DNA of 64,000 nt from Sipunculus nudus (Eukaryota > Annelida > Sipuncula > Golfingiida > Sipunculidae). A model generated the notes under the pieces. It was not told the origin of the DNA and made no database searches. It saw nothing but the letters and a program-made list of their open reading frames with translations. Every line of letters begins with the position of its first letter. The stretch's first letter is position 1. The stretch is from contig CM049318.1 of NCBI GenBank assembly GCA_026874595.1, forward strand, positions 12,197,241 to 12,261,240, given 5' to 3'. The position numbers and the translations under genes were made by a program. Below, piece after piece: positions 39,801 to 53,200 of the stretch.

Positions 39801-42800
39801 ACTGGCAGAATGATCAGTTTTAACATTGTAATGACTCAAGGACTGGCAGAATGATCAGTTTTAACATTGTAATGACTCAAGGACTGGCAGTATGATCTGT
39901 TTTAACATTGTAATGACCCAAGGACTGGCAGAATGATCTGTTTTAACATTGTAATGACCCAAGGACTGGCAGAATGATCAGTTTTAACATTGTAATGACT
40001 CAAGGACTGGCAGTATGATCTGTTTTAACATTGTAATGACCCAAGGACTGGCAGAATGATCAGTTTTAACATTGTAATGACTCAAGGACTGGCAGTATGA
40101 TCTGTTTTAACATTGTAATGACCCAAGGACTGGCAGTATGATCTGTTTTAACATTGTAATGACCCAAGGACTGGCAGAATGATCAGTTTTAACATTGTAA
40201 TGACTCAAGGACTGGCAGAATGATCAGTTTTAACATTGTAATGACTCAAGGACTGGCAGTATGATCAGTTTTAACATTGTAATGACCCAAGGACCGGCAG
40301 TATGATAAGTTTTAACATTGTAATGACCCAAGGACTGGCAATATGATCAGTTTTAACATTGTAATGACCCAAGGACTGGCAGTATGATTAGTTTTAACAT
40401 TGTAATGACTCAAGGACTGGCAGTATGATCAGTTTTAACATTGTAATGACCCAAGGACTGGCAGTATGATCAGTTTTAACATTGTAATGACTCAAGGACT
40501 GGCAGTATGATCAGTTTTAACATTGTAATGACTCAAGGACTGGCAGTATGATCAGTTTTAACATTGTAATGACTCAAGGACTGGCAGTATGATCAGTTTT
40601 AACATTGTAATGACCCAAGGACTTGCAGTATGATCAGTTTTAACATTGTAATGGCTCAAGGACTGGCAGTATGATCAGTTTTAACATTGTTATGACCCAA
40701 GGACTGGCAGTATGATCAGTTTTAACATTGTAATGACTCAAGGACTGGCAGTATGATCAGTTTTAACATTGTAATGACTCAAGGACTGGCAGTATGATCA
40801 GTTTTAACATTGTAATGACTCAAGGACTGGCAGTATGATCTGTTTTAACATTGTAATGACTCAAGGACTGGCAGTATGATCAGTTTTAACAGTGTAATGA
40901 CCCAAGGACTGGCAGTATGATCAGTTTTAACATTGTAATGACTCAAGGACTGGCAGTATGATCAGTTTTAACATTGTAATGACTCAAGGACTGGCAGAAT
41001 GATCAGTTTTAACATTGTAATGACCCAAAGACTGGCAGTATGATCTGTTTTAACATTGTAATGACTCAAGGACTGGCAGTATGATCAGTTTTAACATTGT
41101 AATGACCCAAGGACTGGCAGTATGATCTGTTTTAACATTGTAATGACCCAAGGACTGGCAATATGATCTGTTTTAACATTGTAATGACTCAAGGACTGGC
41201 AGTATGATCAGTTTTAACATTGTAATGACCCAAGGACTGGCAATATGATCAGTTTTAACATTGCAATGACTCAAGGACTGGCAGTATGATCAGTTTTAAC
41301 ATTGTAATGACCCAAGGACTGGCAGTATGATCTGTTTTAACATTGTAATGACCCAAGGACTGGCAATATGATCTGTTTTAACATTGTAATGACTCAAGGA
41401 CTGGCAGTATGATCAGTTTTAACATTGTAATGACCCAAGGACTGGCAATATGATCAGTTTAACATTGTAATGACTCAAGGACTGGCAGTATGATCTGTTT
41501 TAACATTGTAATGACCCAAGGACTGGCAATATGATCAGTTTTAACATTGTAATGACTCAAGGACTGGCAGTATGATCAGTTTTAACATTGTAATGACCCA
41601 AGGACTGGCAATATGATCAGTTTTAACATTGTAATGACTCAAGGACTGGCAGTATGATCAGTTTTAACATTGTAATGACCCAAGGACTGGCAATATGATC
41701 AGTTTTAACATTGTAATGACCCAAGGACTGGCAGTATGATCAGTTTTAACATTGTAATGACTCAAGGACTGGCAATATGATCAGTTTTAACATTGTAATG
41801 ACCCAAGGACTGGCAGTATGATCTGTTTTAACATTGTAATGACCCAAGGACTGGCAATATGATCTGTTTTAACATTGTAATGACTCAAGGACTGGCAGTA
41901 TGATCAGTTTTAACATTGTAATGACCCAAGGACTGGCAATATGATCAGTTTTAACATTGTAATGACTCAAGGACTGGCAGTATGATCAGTTTTAACATTG
42001 TAATGACCCAAGGACTGGCAGTATGATCTGTTTTAACATTGTAATGACCCAAGGACTGGCAATATGATCTGTTTTAACATTGTAATGACTCAAGGACTGG
42101 CAGTATGATCAGTTTTAACATTGTGATGACCCAAGGACTGGCAATATGATCTGTTTTAACATTGTAATGACTCAAGGACTGGCAGTATGATCAGTTTTAA
42201 CATTGCAATGACCCAAGGACTGGCAGTATGATCTGTTTTAACATTGTAATGACCCAAGGACTGGCAATATGATGTTTTAACATTGTAATGACTCAAGGAC
42301 TGGCAGTATGATCAGTTTTAGCATTGTAATGACCCAAGGACTGGCAGTATGATCAGTTTTAACATTGTAATGACTCAAGGACTGGCAGTATGATCTGTTT
42401 TAACATTGTAATGGCTCAAGGACTGGCAGTATGATCTGTTTTAACATTGTAATGGCTCAAGGACTGGCAGTATGATCAGTTTTAACATTGTAATGGCTCA
42501 AGGACTGGCAGTATGATCAGTGTTAACATTGTAATGACTCAAGGACTGGCAGTATAATCAGTTTTAACATTGTAATGACCCAAGGACTGGCAGTATGATC
42601 TGTTTTAACATTGTAATGACCCAAGGACTGGCAATATGATCTGTTTTAACATTGTAATGACTCAAGGACTGGCAGTATGATCTGTTTTAACATTGTAATG
42701 GCTCAAGGACTGGCAGTATGATCAGTTTTAACATTGTAATGACTCAAGGACTGGCAGTATGATCAGTTTTAACATTGTAATGACCCAAGGACTGGCAGTA

Positions 42801-43984
42801 TGATCTGTTTTAACATTGTAATGACCCAAGGACTGGCAATATGATCTGTTTTAACATTGTAATGACTCAAGGACTGGCAGTATGATCTGTTTTAACATTG
42901 TAATGACCCAAGGACTGGCAGTATGATCTTATTTAACATTGTAATGACCAAAGGACTGGCAGTATGATCTGTTTTAACATTGTAATGACTCAAGGACTGG
43001 CAGTATGATCAGTTTTAACATTGTAATGACCCAAGGACTGGCAGTATGATCAGTTTTAACATTGTAATGACTCAAGGACTGGCAGTATGATCTGTTTTAA
43101 CATTGTAATGGCTCAAGGACTGGCAGTATGATCAGTTTTAACATTGTAATGACTCAAGGACTGGCAGTATGATCTGTTTTAACATTGTAATGGCTCAAGG
43201 ACTGGCAGTATGATCTGTTTTAACATTGTAATGACTCAAGGACTGGCAGTATGATCAGTTTTAACATTGTAATGACCCAAGGACTGGCAGTATGATCAGT
43301 TTTAACATTGTAATGACCCAAGGACTGGCAGTATGATCAGTTTTAACATTGTAATGACTCAAGGACTGGCAATATGATCAGTTTTAACATTGTAATGACT
43401 CAAGGACTGGCAGTATGATCAGTTTTAACATTGTTATGACTCAAGGACTGGCAGTATGATCAGTTTTAACATTGTAATGGCTCAAGGACTGGCAGTATGA
43501 TCAGTTTTAACATTGTAATGGCTCAAGGACTGGCAGTATGATCAGTTTTAACATTGTTATGACTCAAGGACTGGCAGTATGATCTGTTTTAACATTGTAA
43601 AGACCCAAGGACTGGCAGTATGATCAGTTTTACATTGTAATGACTCAAGGACTGGCAGTATGATCAGTTTTAACATTGTAATGGCTCAAGGACTGGCAGT
43701 ATGATCTGTTTTAACATTGTAATGACTCAAGGACTGGCAGTATGATCAGTTTTAACATTGTAATGACTCAAGGACTGGCAATATGATCTGTTTTAACATT
43801 GTAATGGCTCAAGGACTGGCAGTATGATCTGTTTTAACATTGTAATGACTCGAGGACTGGCAGTATGATTAGTTTTTACCAAACTAAAGCTTAGTAAGTA
43901 ATCTTTTGTTTGTCAGCTCATGTATATAAATGTCTTTTTGGTATGTGACAAGAGCTTATTCCTACTTGACTCAATATGGACTGA

Positions 43985-44113
43985 TTTCTTGAGCCCCTAA
44001 CCCAAAGTTGGAGTACAAGTTGGAGTCCAGGACCTACAAGTCTGAGTCCCTAAAAAAGTGGACTCAAGTCCGGATTCGGGTCCAGATCAGGACTCCAGTC
44101 CTACATCACTGCT
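43985..44113. mobile_element. Fragment of a GAGTCC/GGACTC-rich DNA element
   Basis: Alternating 'gagtcc' and 'ggactc' phrases end in 'ggactccagtcctacatcac'. This pattern resembles the subterminal and terminal sequence of common hAT-like non-autonomous elements. Only one end is visible. Confidence 0.4.
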
Positions 44114-44208
44114 GTGATGGATACTTTCAGATGCAGAAAATAAAAATAAGGAGACACTGAGTGTGTTTGGGCGCTTTTAATTCAAAATATATCTCAGTGA
44201 TGTTGATG

Positions 44209-47200
44209 TCAGGATGTATCCATCCTCTTCTCATTGTCCTTGGCACTACATTCAAGCTGAGCAGTCTGTTTATTCGTAGAGTCTTTCTTCCCCTGATCCT
44301 GCTCTCGTTTATTTCTCTGTTCCTTCTCTCCTTTCTTCCTTTGTTTCCTGGCCAGAGTCGGAGGTGTGGGTTGTGACCCCTTGGCACCCTCCCCTTTAGA
44401 TGTGCCACCCTTTTTCTTGCCTGACTTGTTTGTCTGTGGAGCTTCCCCTCGTAGGGATTTCTTCAGAAATGCTTCAAATGGCCCAGGCGGTTGATACCTG
44501 AAGAACATATCGAATATAAAAGCATGTCATATGTCGTTCCTACCTACTGACCTTACCTTCAATCATTTATTGAGCTAAATATATAACTTTATCATGAAAT
44601 GTCAATATAAACTTTGCATAACTTTAAATTACCCATCACTGAAAGAAATGGTTTCTGGCTCAGCAAAAGATAATTTCACGTCTTGTGAATGGCAGCTAGA
44701 TGCCTGCTGTTATAGGGTGACATAAAAGCAGACCAAACTGTTTCACTAGGGAAGCTTGCTTTTCTAGCGAAGCGATTGGTACACCGGACTTGTGCGCCAC
44801 TGTAATGTATTCAAAACCCAGACTTTTTATGAAATTCCCTGACTTTTCCCTGACCTTGATGAAAATTATTTTTTCCTGACTATTCCCTGACTGCTGGCAA
44901 CCCTGATAAAGATTTTGAAGAAAATGACTGAAGACAAAAGTATACAATGTAATCTTTCATGAGAATTCTGAAGTTTAAAACTGAAAACTTTAAAGAGTAA
45001 AAAGTGGTAGCATTTTAATATCTGCCACTTGTACCCCAATTCTTCATTCACAGAGGGGAAACAAAGAGAAAGGATGGAGAATGTGAGAGGCTGAAGAGGT
45101 TTCATGAGACAGAAGTCACTCACCCTGGTTCAGATTCATCCAGTGGCTCTTTTGACAACAGAATGGTGATTGCTGGGATATCTCTATTGACCTTTAACCT
45201 GGAAGTAAGAAGTCCCATGGTTATTATATTATTTCTGTCAATCACATAAATAACCTATGTCTACCCACTTTGAAAACATAGTAGATCGATAAGAAACTGT
45301 GACCTTCCACAAAATTGAAATTCTTAGTTTGGTGTCTATTTACAGGCATGGGCATTATTTCAAACAAGAAATTTGATTAACTTGTACTGACACATATCTC
45401 AAATTAAGATAAACAATATAAGATAACTTTTCAGATTCACCTTTCTAAGCCTTCAACCTTTGGTTCCCAGTATTCTTCAATCCTGTAAGATTAGAACATA
45501 ATAATGACAAATAAGCATATTAAAAAATTTAAATGTTATACAATTTACAAAGTTAAGAAAGAGATATTGCCTAACTGTCTTTCATATATCATGGGTGTAA
45601 TTTCATGACTATGATTCACTAGTAAAGTAAAATTAGCTGTAGGAAATATTTGTATTAATATAATTTGAATAAGCTAATAATAAAGAAAATAAAAGGAATA
45701 TTTCTTTAATTCTTCAACAGCATACTTAAATTTTCTCATAGGATCTAGCTCTTTATAATTTTACACAAGGCTGGTTTTAAGAGTAAATTAAGCCTAACTA
45801 ATTAGCTAAGTAATATGCTACAACCTATCTCTTTTTAATGGAATTTGTTCTGATTGGTGTATACCAGTTATTGTTTGCTTACCTTTTATATCTGATCTTT
45901 GAAATTTGATGTAGACCCTAAAATAAGCAAAAATTATGTAAAATTAGAAGTGGATCACTAGTGCACAATACAATTAACACATGATAAATAATCAATATGT
46001 AAGGGGAGCAGATATAATGTGGACTGATGTTTTATAAATGTAGCATTTCATCAAGGTATAATTTCATGACATCAGCATAAAAAATACTCATTAAAGATAT
46101 TTAAATTCTTAACCTAATACATAAAGGAAGACACTAAAACTGAATCACATGCAAGTTTGTTTATGCACCAGAAATTTATTATTATATATATATTGAACAA
46201 ACATACAATATTACTGATTTTATTTATTTTCAAATATGCAAACTTATAATTAAATATCAAGAATGTGAATAATTTTATCAATAATTATCAATATTTACTA
46301 TTATCACTGGTCATTAGTATTTAATGAATAAGCATATGTAGACATGCATTACCTTAGCTAATCAACTGATCCCTGATCTGAATTCAAACTGACTGTCCTA
46401 TCTTTTAATTCTTGCTTTACCTTGTATTTCCGCTTAGTTATCTCAGCACAAGTCACTGTCTTGAGCACTGCCTGTCCATGACCATTCCATGTTATCATCT
46501 TGACATTGGGATCCTGAGAAACAAGTGAAATAATAGAATGTGGATTATCTTAAAATAAAATAAAATTATAAAAATTAAGTCTGTACTAGACACAAAAGTA
46601 TGTTCAGTGACAGGCAATATACAAATTATCAGTACTCTTGGTCATATTTGTGTTCAATGTGTTTGCTTGCTTTTGTGTTTGGTGTGTGTGCATGTAAAAT
46701 AAAGTAAACAAGTGACCCATGGGTCATGACGCTCAGCTGACTGGGAAGAGATTCGCAAAAGGAAATTTTATCATCTGAATGGTAGTATATACCCATTCAA
46801 CTAAACAGATTAACCAACAGGCCAAGATTGTGTCTGTATTTTTATATCTCAAAAATAGAGAAAAAATGTGTAAACTTTAAAAAAAATACAGGTGGCTCCA
46901 CCAGTCTGCAGAAACTAACAAGGGACCCATGGGTCACTGTGCTCAGCTGAAGTGACCTTGAAGGTAAAAATCTGAAATAATATCAAATGGAGATCAAGTG
47001 TAAGAGGAAGAGGTAGTAAAGGCCATGCTTGGTTTATATGATTGGTTTGTATTGATGAGTAAGAAATTGTTGCAAATAATATTTTGTGACCTGACCATGC
47101 ATGTGTTTCCTAATGTTGACACTGAAGCATGTGAGCAGTTTGTGAACAAATGATCTGTACTATTACCATGATCATTAGTTGTCTTTTTGATTAACTGTTG

Positions 47201-50200
47201 ACATTTCAGTAATTTACAATTTTGTTCAATTTTTTTTGGTATAATATATATTATTAAATATATATGTATTTTTTTAATGAAATGTATACAGTTGAAATAT
47301 AACTAATTAACAATATAAAACAGGGCAAACATAGCCTGATCTAAAATTCTGTTGAGGCAGGAAAATAATGAACAAATGTTTGTATTAAATCCTCATTTTA
47401 TTATCACATTAATTATTTTTAAATTTAAGTTATATTTCTATACAATTCCAATATAACAGATGTATCTGAATATAAAAGTTGATTCATAATTCTCAATTGC
47501 ATCATCATAAATCTCAATCTTGTCAGATAACACCACATCATACATACAAATGTTTATTTATTTTTTAACACAAAAATATATCTTTTAAATCTGCAAAACA
47601 ATAAATATCTAAAAATAATACTTGATTTAGATTTCACAATTTTTAATTGTGTCTTTATTTATCCATAATGTGCTTCATATTTTATAAATTTAAGCATACT
47701 GATGGGTTCAATTATATCTGTTAAAATCATTTAAAAGAAAATTAATTTCTTTAAAAACGCTACATTAACACAACATGGCATCTTCTGGATTACACTTGAA
47801 TTACTTTTTCAAGGAAAGTTTTTGTATATTGGAGTGGAAACAGTGTTACAATTAAGAAAATACAGTGAAAACAATAAAAATTACTGCATAACACTTGACG
47901 GGTTAGGTTTGCGGGGGGGGAGGGGGGGGGATTGGGGTGGTGATATTAGAATAACTGTACACCTGTCACAGCAGGGGGTCTCCCCCAGTGACTGTAACAA
48001 ATCAGAAACCTCCGCATAGCTGACTTCCAGTGACCTGGAGTGGGACCCTGCATCTGTAATCTGTAATCAAAGCAAATGACTACAGTAGAGCCTCAAAAAA
48101 AAATCAATAACTAGCTTAATTTTCAAGCTTTTATTTTCAAATTTCAGATTTAAACAAATTAAATATTTATGTTTACATGCTGTGAAAATCAAATCAATGG
48201 TACTTTCAGGAAAAAAAATCGTGCCCTGGTCAAAGTTGGGCTAAATTTAAGGCACTGATTTTATTTTTATGCTAATAACTTAAAAAATTTACAAAATTCA
48301 GATCTTATTTTGGGTAAACAATTAAATCTTAATTAAACATAGTTATATACTTGGGAAAATAGACTCTAGTTTCAAAATTTTTCATGTTAAGTGAGTAAAT
48401 ATTTTTCCTGATATTTTACAAAGTCTATTATGTTCGGGCCCATAACTTAAAGAATTTATACTTAACAGACTTAATTTCTGGCATGTACATAGGAACTATA
48501 CAGAAGAATATTTATGGTAAATATGAGGAAAAACAGATGAGTGGTTTTGATATTAGGCAGTCCTGAAGAGTGAGAATAGGGTTTTAATTAAAATTTGAGG
48601 TTTTTCCTTAATTTCTCAAAGGAACGAAGTCGCAAAGACCCAGTTTTCGGCTTGGTAGGAGATCTTGGGGACATCTAACATTATGCTGAATTTTGGATTC
48701 CTAAGTCTTACGGTTTCAAAACGTGCCACATCTACGGACGGACGGACGGACGGACGGACGGACAATGGACCACGACTATAGCTCAGATGACTTATAGTCA
48801 GCTGAGCTAAAAATGGAGGTTTTTCCTTAATTACTCAAAGGAACGAAGTCACAAAGACCGTGTTTTCGGCTTGGTAGGAGATCTTGGGGACATCTAACAT
48901 TATGCTGAATTTTGGATTCCTAGGTCGTACAGTTTCAAAACGTGCCACATATACCTATGAACGGACGGACAGATGGACAGACGAAGGACAATGGACCACG
49001 ACTATAGCTCAGATGACTTATAGTCAGCTGAGCTAATAAAAACACTTAATGGTCGATATCCATGCAAAGAATCATGGTGATCTCTGCATTATTTGTTCAG
49101 ATACTTCAGCTTTTGTATCAAATTTTTCATTATTCTAAAGGATTTGAGTAACAGAGACCTAATTTCAGGTTTCCACATACACTTTTCATGGGCCTCCTTG
49201 CATGACAAGAATGAAGATTCTAGGTCTAGTTGTTACAGTTTGTGCCACGTTAACAGATGACAGCATCCTTAAAGGTCTCAAAAATAGAGAAAAAAATTTG
49301 AAAAAATTGAATAAAATATAGGTGGCACCACCAGTCTGCAGAAACTGATGGAACACCTCATGATCAATATGTATGCCAAAAATCATGACCATCATTTTTT
49401 GTAGTTATTGAGATACTGCAGTTTTTGTATCAAAATTTTCATTATTCTGGGGGGTATTTTGGAGCCATACAGCTTAAAGGATATGGGTAACAGAGACCTA
49501 ATTTCAGGTTTCTATGAAGACTTTTCATGGGTCTCCCTGTGTGTCAAGAATTAAGATTCTAGGTCCAGTTTTATGATTTGTGCCCTGTTAACAGATGTTC
49601 ATATCTTTAAAGGTCTCAAAAATAAAGAAAAAAATTTGTAAAAAAAAAACCAAACAAATACAGGTGGTGCCACCAGTCTGCAGAAATTGATAAAACACTC
49701 TATGATCAATATCCATGCAAACAATTATGGTGATCTCTGCATTAGTTGTTCAGATACTTAAGCTTTTGTATCAAATTTTCCATTATTCTGAGCTGTACTT
49801 TGGAGTACCATAGCTCAAAGGATATGGGTAACAGAGACCTAATTTCAGGTTTCCACAGACACTTTTCATGGGCCTTCTTGCATGACAAGAATGAAGATTC
49901 TAGGTCTAGTTGTTACAGTTTGTGCCACGTTAACAGATGACAGCATCCTTAAAGGTCTCAAAAATAGAGAAAAAAATTTGAAAAAATTGAAAAATACAGG
50001 TGGCACCATCAGTCTGCAGGAACTGATGGAACACCTCATGATCAATATGTATGCCAAAAATCATGACCATCAGTGTTGTAGTTATTGAGATGTTGCAGTT
50101 TGTTTTTATCAAATTTTCCATTATTCTGGGGGGGTAATTGGGATCCTCACAGCTCAAAGGATATGGGTAACAGAGACCTAATTTCTGGTTTCCATGGAGA

Positions 50201-53200
50201 CTGTTCATAGGTCTCTCACTGTGTCAAGTACGAAGATTCTAGGTCCAGTCTATACGATTTGTGCCCTGTTAACAGATGTTCACATTTTTAAAGTTCTCAA
50301 AAATAGAGGAAACAATTCGTAAAAAATCGAGAAATACAGGTGGCGCCACCAGTCTGCAGACACTGATGAAACATCTCCTGATCAATATGTATGCCAAAAA
50401 TCATGACCATCAGTGATGTAGTTAATGAGATATTGAAGTTTTTGTATGAAATTTTTTACTATTCTGGGGGGGGGGGGGTACTTTTGGGCCCCATAGCTCG
50501 GAGGATATGGGTAACAGAGACCTAATTTCTTGTTTCCATGGAGACTGTTCATAGGTCTCTCACTGTGTCAGGTATGAAGATTCTAGGTCCAGTCTATACG
50601 ATTTGTGCCCTGTTAACAGATGTTCACATTTTTAAAGGTCTCAAAAATAGAGAAAAAAATTTGTAAAAAATAAAAAAAATACAGGTGGTGCCACCAGTTT
50701 GCAGGAACTGATGAAACATCTCATGATCAATTTGTATGCAAAAAATCATGACCATCAGTGATGTAGTTAATGAGATATTGAAGTTTTTATATGAAATTTT
50801 TGACTATTCTGGGGGGTACTTTTGGGCCCCATAGCTCGAAGGATATGGGTAACAGAGACCTAATTTCTGGTTTCCAAGGACATTTTCATCGACCTCTCAG
50901 AATTTCAAGTTACAAGATTCTAGGGTCAGCGGTTACGATTTGTGCCTGGTTAAGGGACGGACAGACAGACAGACAGATTGACAGACAGACATACGGACGA
51001 CGGACAAAGAGTGATCACTATAGCTCAGCATGACTGAAAGTCAGCCGAGCTAAAAAGGAAAGAGAGAAAGAAAGAAAAAGGATAGGGAAGGGAGGGAAAG
51101 GGAAGGGGAGAGGGAAAAAGGAAAGGAATCAGAAGGGGAAGAGGAAGGGGAGGGGAAGGGAGTTTAGGGGAAACAGAAGGGATGTGGAGGGAAGGGATGC
51201 GGAGGGAAGGGAAGGGGAGGGGAAGGGATGGGAGGTAAGGGGAGGGGAAGGGGAAGGGGAGGGGAGGGGAAAGGAAAAAGGAAGGAAAGGATAGGGGAGG
51301 AAAAAGGAAAGAAAGGAAAAGGAAAGGGAAGGAAGGAAGAACTGCCTCATTTGGTTGCTTTGACTGATGCCAGAAACTAAGATTTCAAAATCTTTCCATT
51401 TTATGACATGGCCTTCATCTGATCTCATGTTCAATACAGACTTTTGTAAGTCTACATAAGACAATGAAATATTTCCTTAGTTATAACTCAACTGCAACTA
51501 AATGCAGCCAGATGCGTTGATTTTTCATATTTTAATGTTCATATTATTTTTTCAAATAAGCTTGCCATGTCTTCATCATGATTTTTTTAAATGAAAACTT
51601 GTTGCTGAATCTACTGTGATGACTAATGTCATGAATGTATCTCCCAGTAATCAGCCAAAGAAAACTGCATAATTCACAATTTTCACATAATGCCTGCGGT
51701 TTGAATTGGGACATCAAGGTTTAATGTATTGATACATATTTCTTCACGGTTTAAACAAGACAGATAAATTATATATTGGTTATAAGAATTTTTTTTTCAT
51801 AATATGATACTCTTGTCAAGGGGTTACAGGGATGTATTTCCAGGCCCTACATATTATCATATAAGGTGCACATGTTGGGGACACTGGAAACATTTAACCT
51901 ATCGCTTCTCTGGCATCATGTGATACAACACACTTAAGCTCAACTCCTGCACTTTTATTTTGTTCCAGGAAAACAGTAGGTTATGTCTGTCATTTTCATG
52001 GTATATGGCAAATATGGCAGCATCTAAAACTGGCCATTAGATATCCCCACCTATCAGGCCAATATATTCACAGAAATACACATATGTCTTTAAATCCCCT
52101 CCAACCTTTTTTTCATTATATTTCTCCTATAACCCAAATGCTAAAAAATATTGAATGCACCCTCAAATATTTTTTTCTTGAAATTTTCTGCTTCTCTGCA
52201 ATATTTAATACCTACTTGCTCTTGACGAAACACAATGGGCCAACCTTGACTAGACCTAGAAATAGGTCATTCTAACCTACCTGACATCAATGCATTTAAT
52301 GATGCTTTAAAATTTCCTGAATTTTGTTTTACTTAAATATTTGTAAGGCCGAAGATTATTAGAATAAAATTTTAACAGAAATTTTAGTACTCTCAACTAT
52401 TTATACCAACATGAATTAATATCCTGCTTCATTAACAAATTTTCAGTAATTAAAGTCTAATACTAATACTTATACTAACATTTGTTAATCCTTATACCCA
52501 TGTACGTTTATTTACTCCAGAGAGGTATTTTTCATGCAAAATCCTTACCTTAAGCTTAGTGATAGCATATCCCATAAGATTTCGTATTTTGCTGCCATAC
52601 TTGACCCTCATGTTAATGGCCGCTGGGTCAAGCCCTGGGATCCCTACCTTCTCCTCAACCTCATGTACCTCCCCTTTTTCATAGTTCTCCACTGCAAAGA
52701 ATTGTATGTTTACCATAAATAGTTTTTTATTGTAAGGTATTTTTTCAATTTAAAAAAAAAAGATTAAATTCTAGATTGTTTTGGTTTTATCATTTAAACT
52801 TTCACATTGGTAGCACAGGGTAGATGGTGGATTAAAATCATATAAAATATATTTTAAAATATTATAAATAGATTATATCAGAATCACATAGCCAACAGCA
52901 TGACTCAGACTGTTTAGACTTGTACATGAACTTATACTGTATATCATTCAATGGAGTAGGGGTTAAAATTCTGGTACTAGACAGAACATAAATATCAAAG
53001 GTCAGCTATTATCTTTTCCACCAAGGTGTACCAATTTATATTTACACAGCAATAGCTTGATCAATTGGCAGATCATTTCCAAAATGTCACCTACAATAAA
53101 GAAATCAAGCATAAACCTAATTAACTACTGTTATAATGAAGCCTGATCTATACTTTGTAAACTGCTTTTTTTATGTAGCAAAATCAATATAAGCAGCAGC

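Larger units (their letters stand above)
29429..43879. repeat. 41-bp satellite array, about 350 copies
   Basis: A single uninterrupted tandem array of about 14.45 kb. The monomer is 41 bp and can be written as 'caaggactggcagtatgatc', then 'agttttaacattgtaatgac', then 't'. Common variants are GATCAG/GATCTG, GACTC/GACCC/GGCTC, GGCAGTATG/GGCAATATG/GGCAGAATG and AACATTG/ACATTG. Some monomers are 1-3 bp shorter. The left part (29.4-36.8 kb) carries diverse monomers arranged in large duplicated blocks. The right part (36.8-43.9 kb) is more uniform, with local dimeric order such as 82-bp spacing of CAATATGATC monomers at 41.5-41.7 kb. The identical 87-codon minus-strand frames at 30755-31018, 32632-32895 and 33894-34157 arise from the repeat and are not genes. 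No transposon interrupts it. Confidence 0.97.

Noticed and set aside
46371-46420. Extension of RPP25L exon 3 beyond the GTAAAG donor
   Set aside because: The frame stays open for 16 codons but then stops. The donor at 46420 gives exact phase with the next exon, whose residues match the family.
49186-50208. Similar minus-strand frames repeating in the 49-50 kb region
   Set aside because: They recur with the ~340-bp tandem repeat and have no family, splice or start context.
51129-51464. 111-codon minus-strand Ser/Pro/Leu-rich frame
   Set aside because: It crosses the polypurine tract. The open frame follows from the lack of stop codons in TC-rich sequence.
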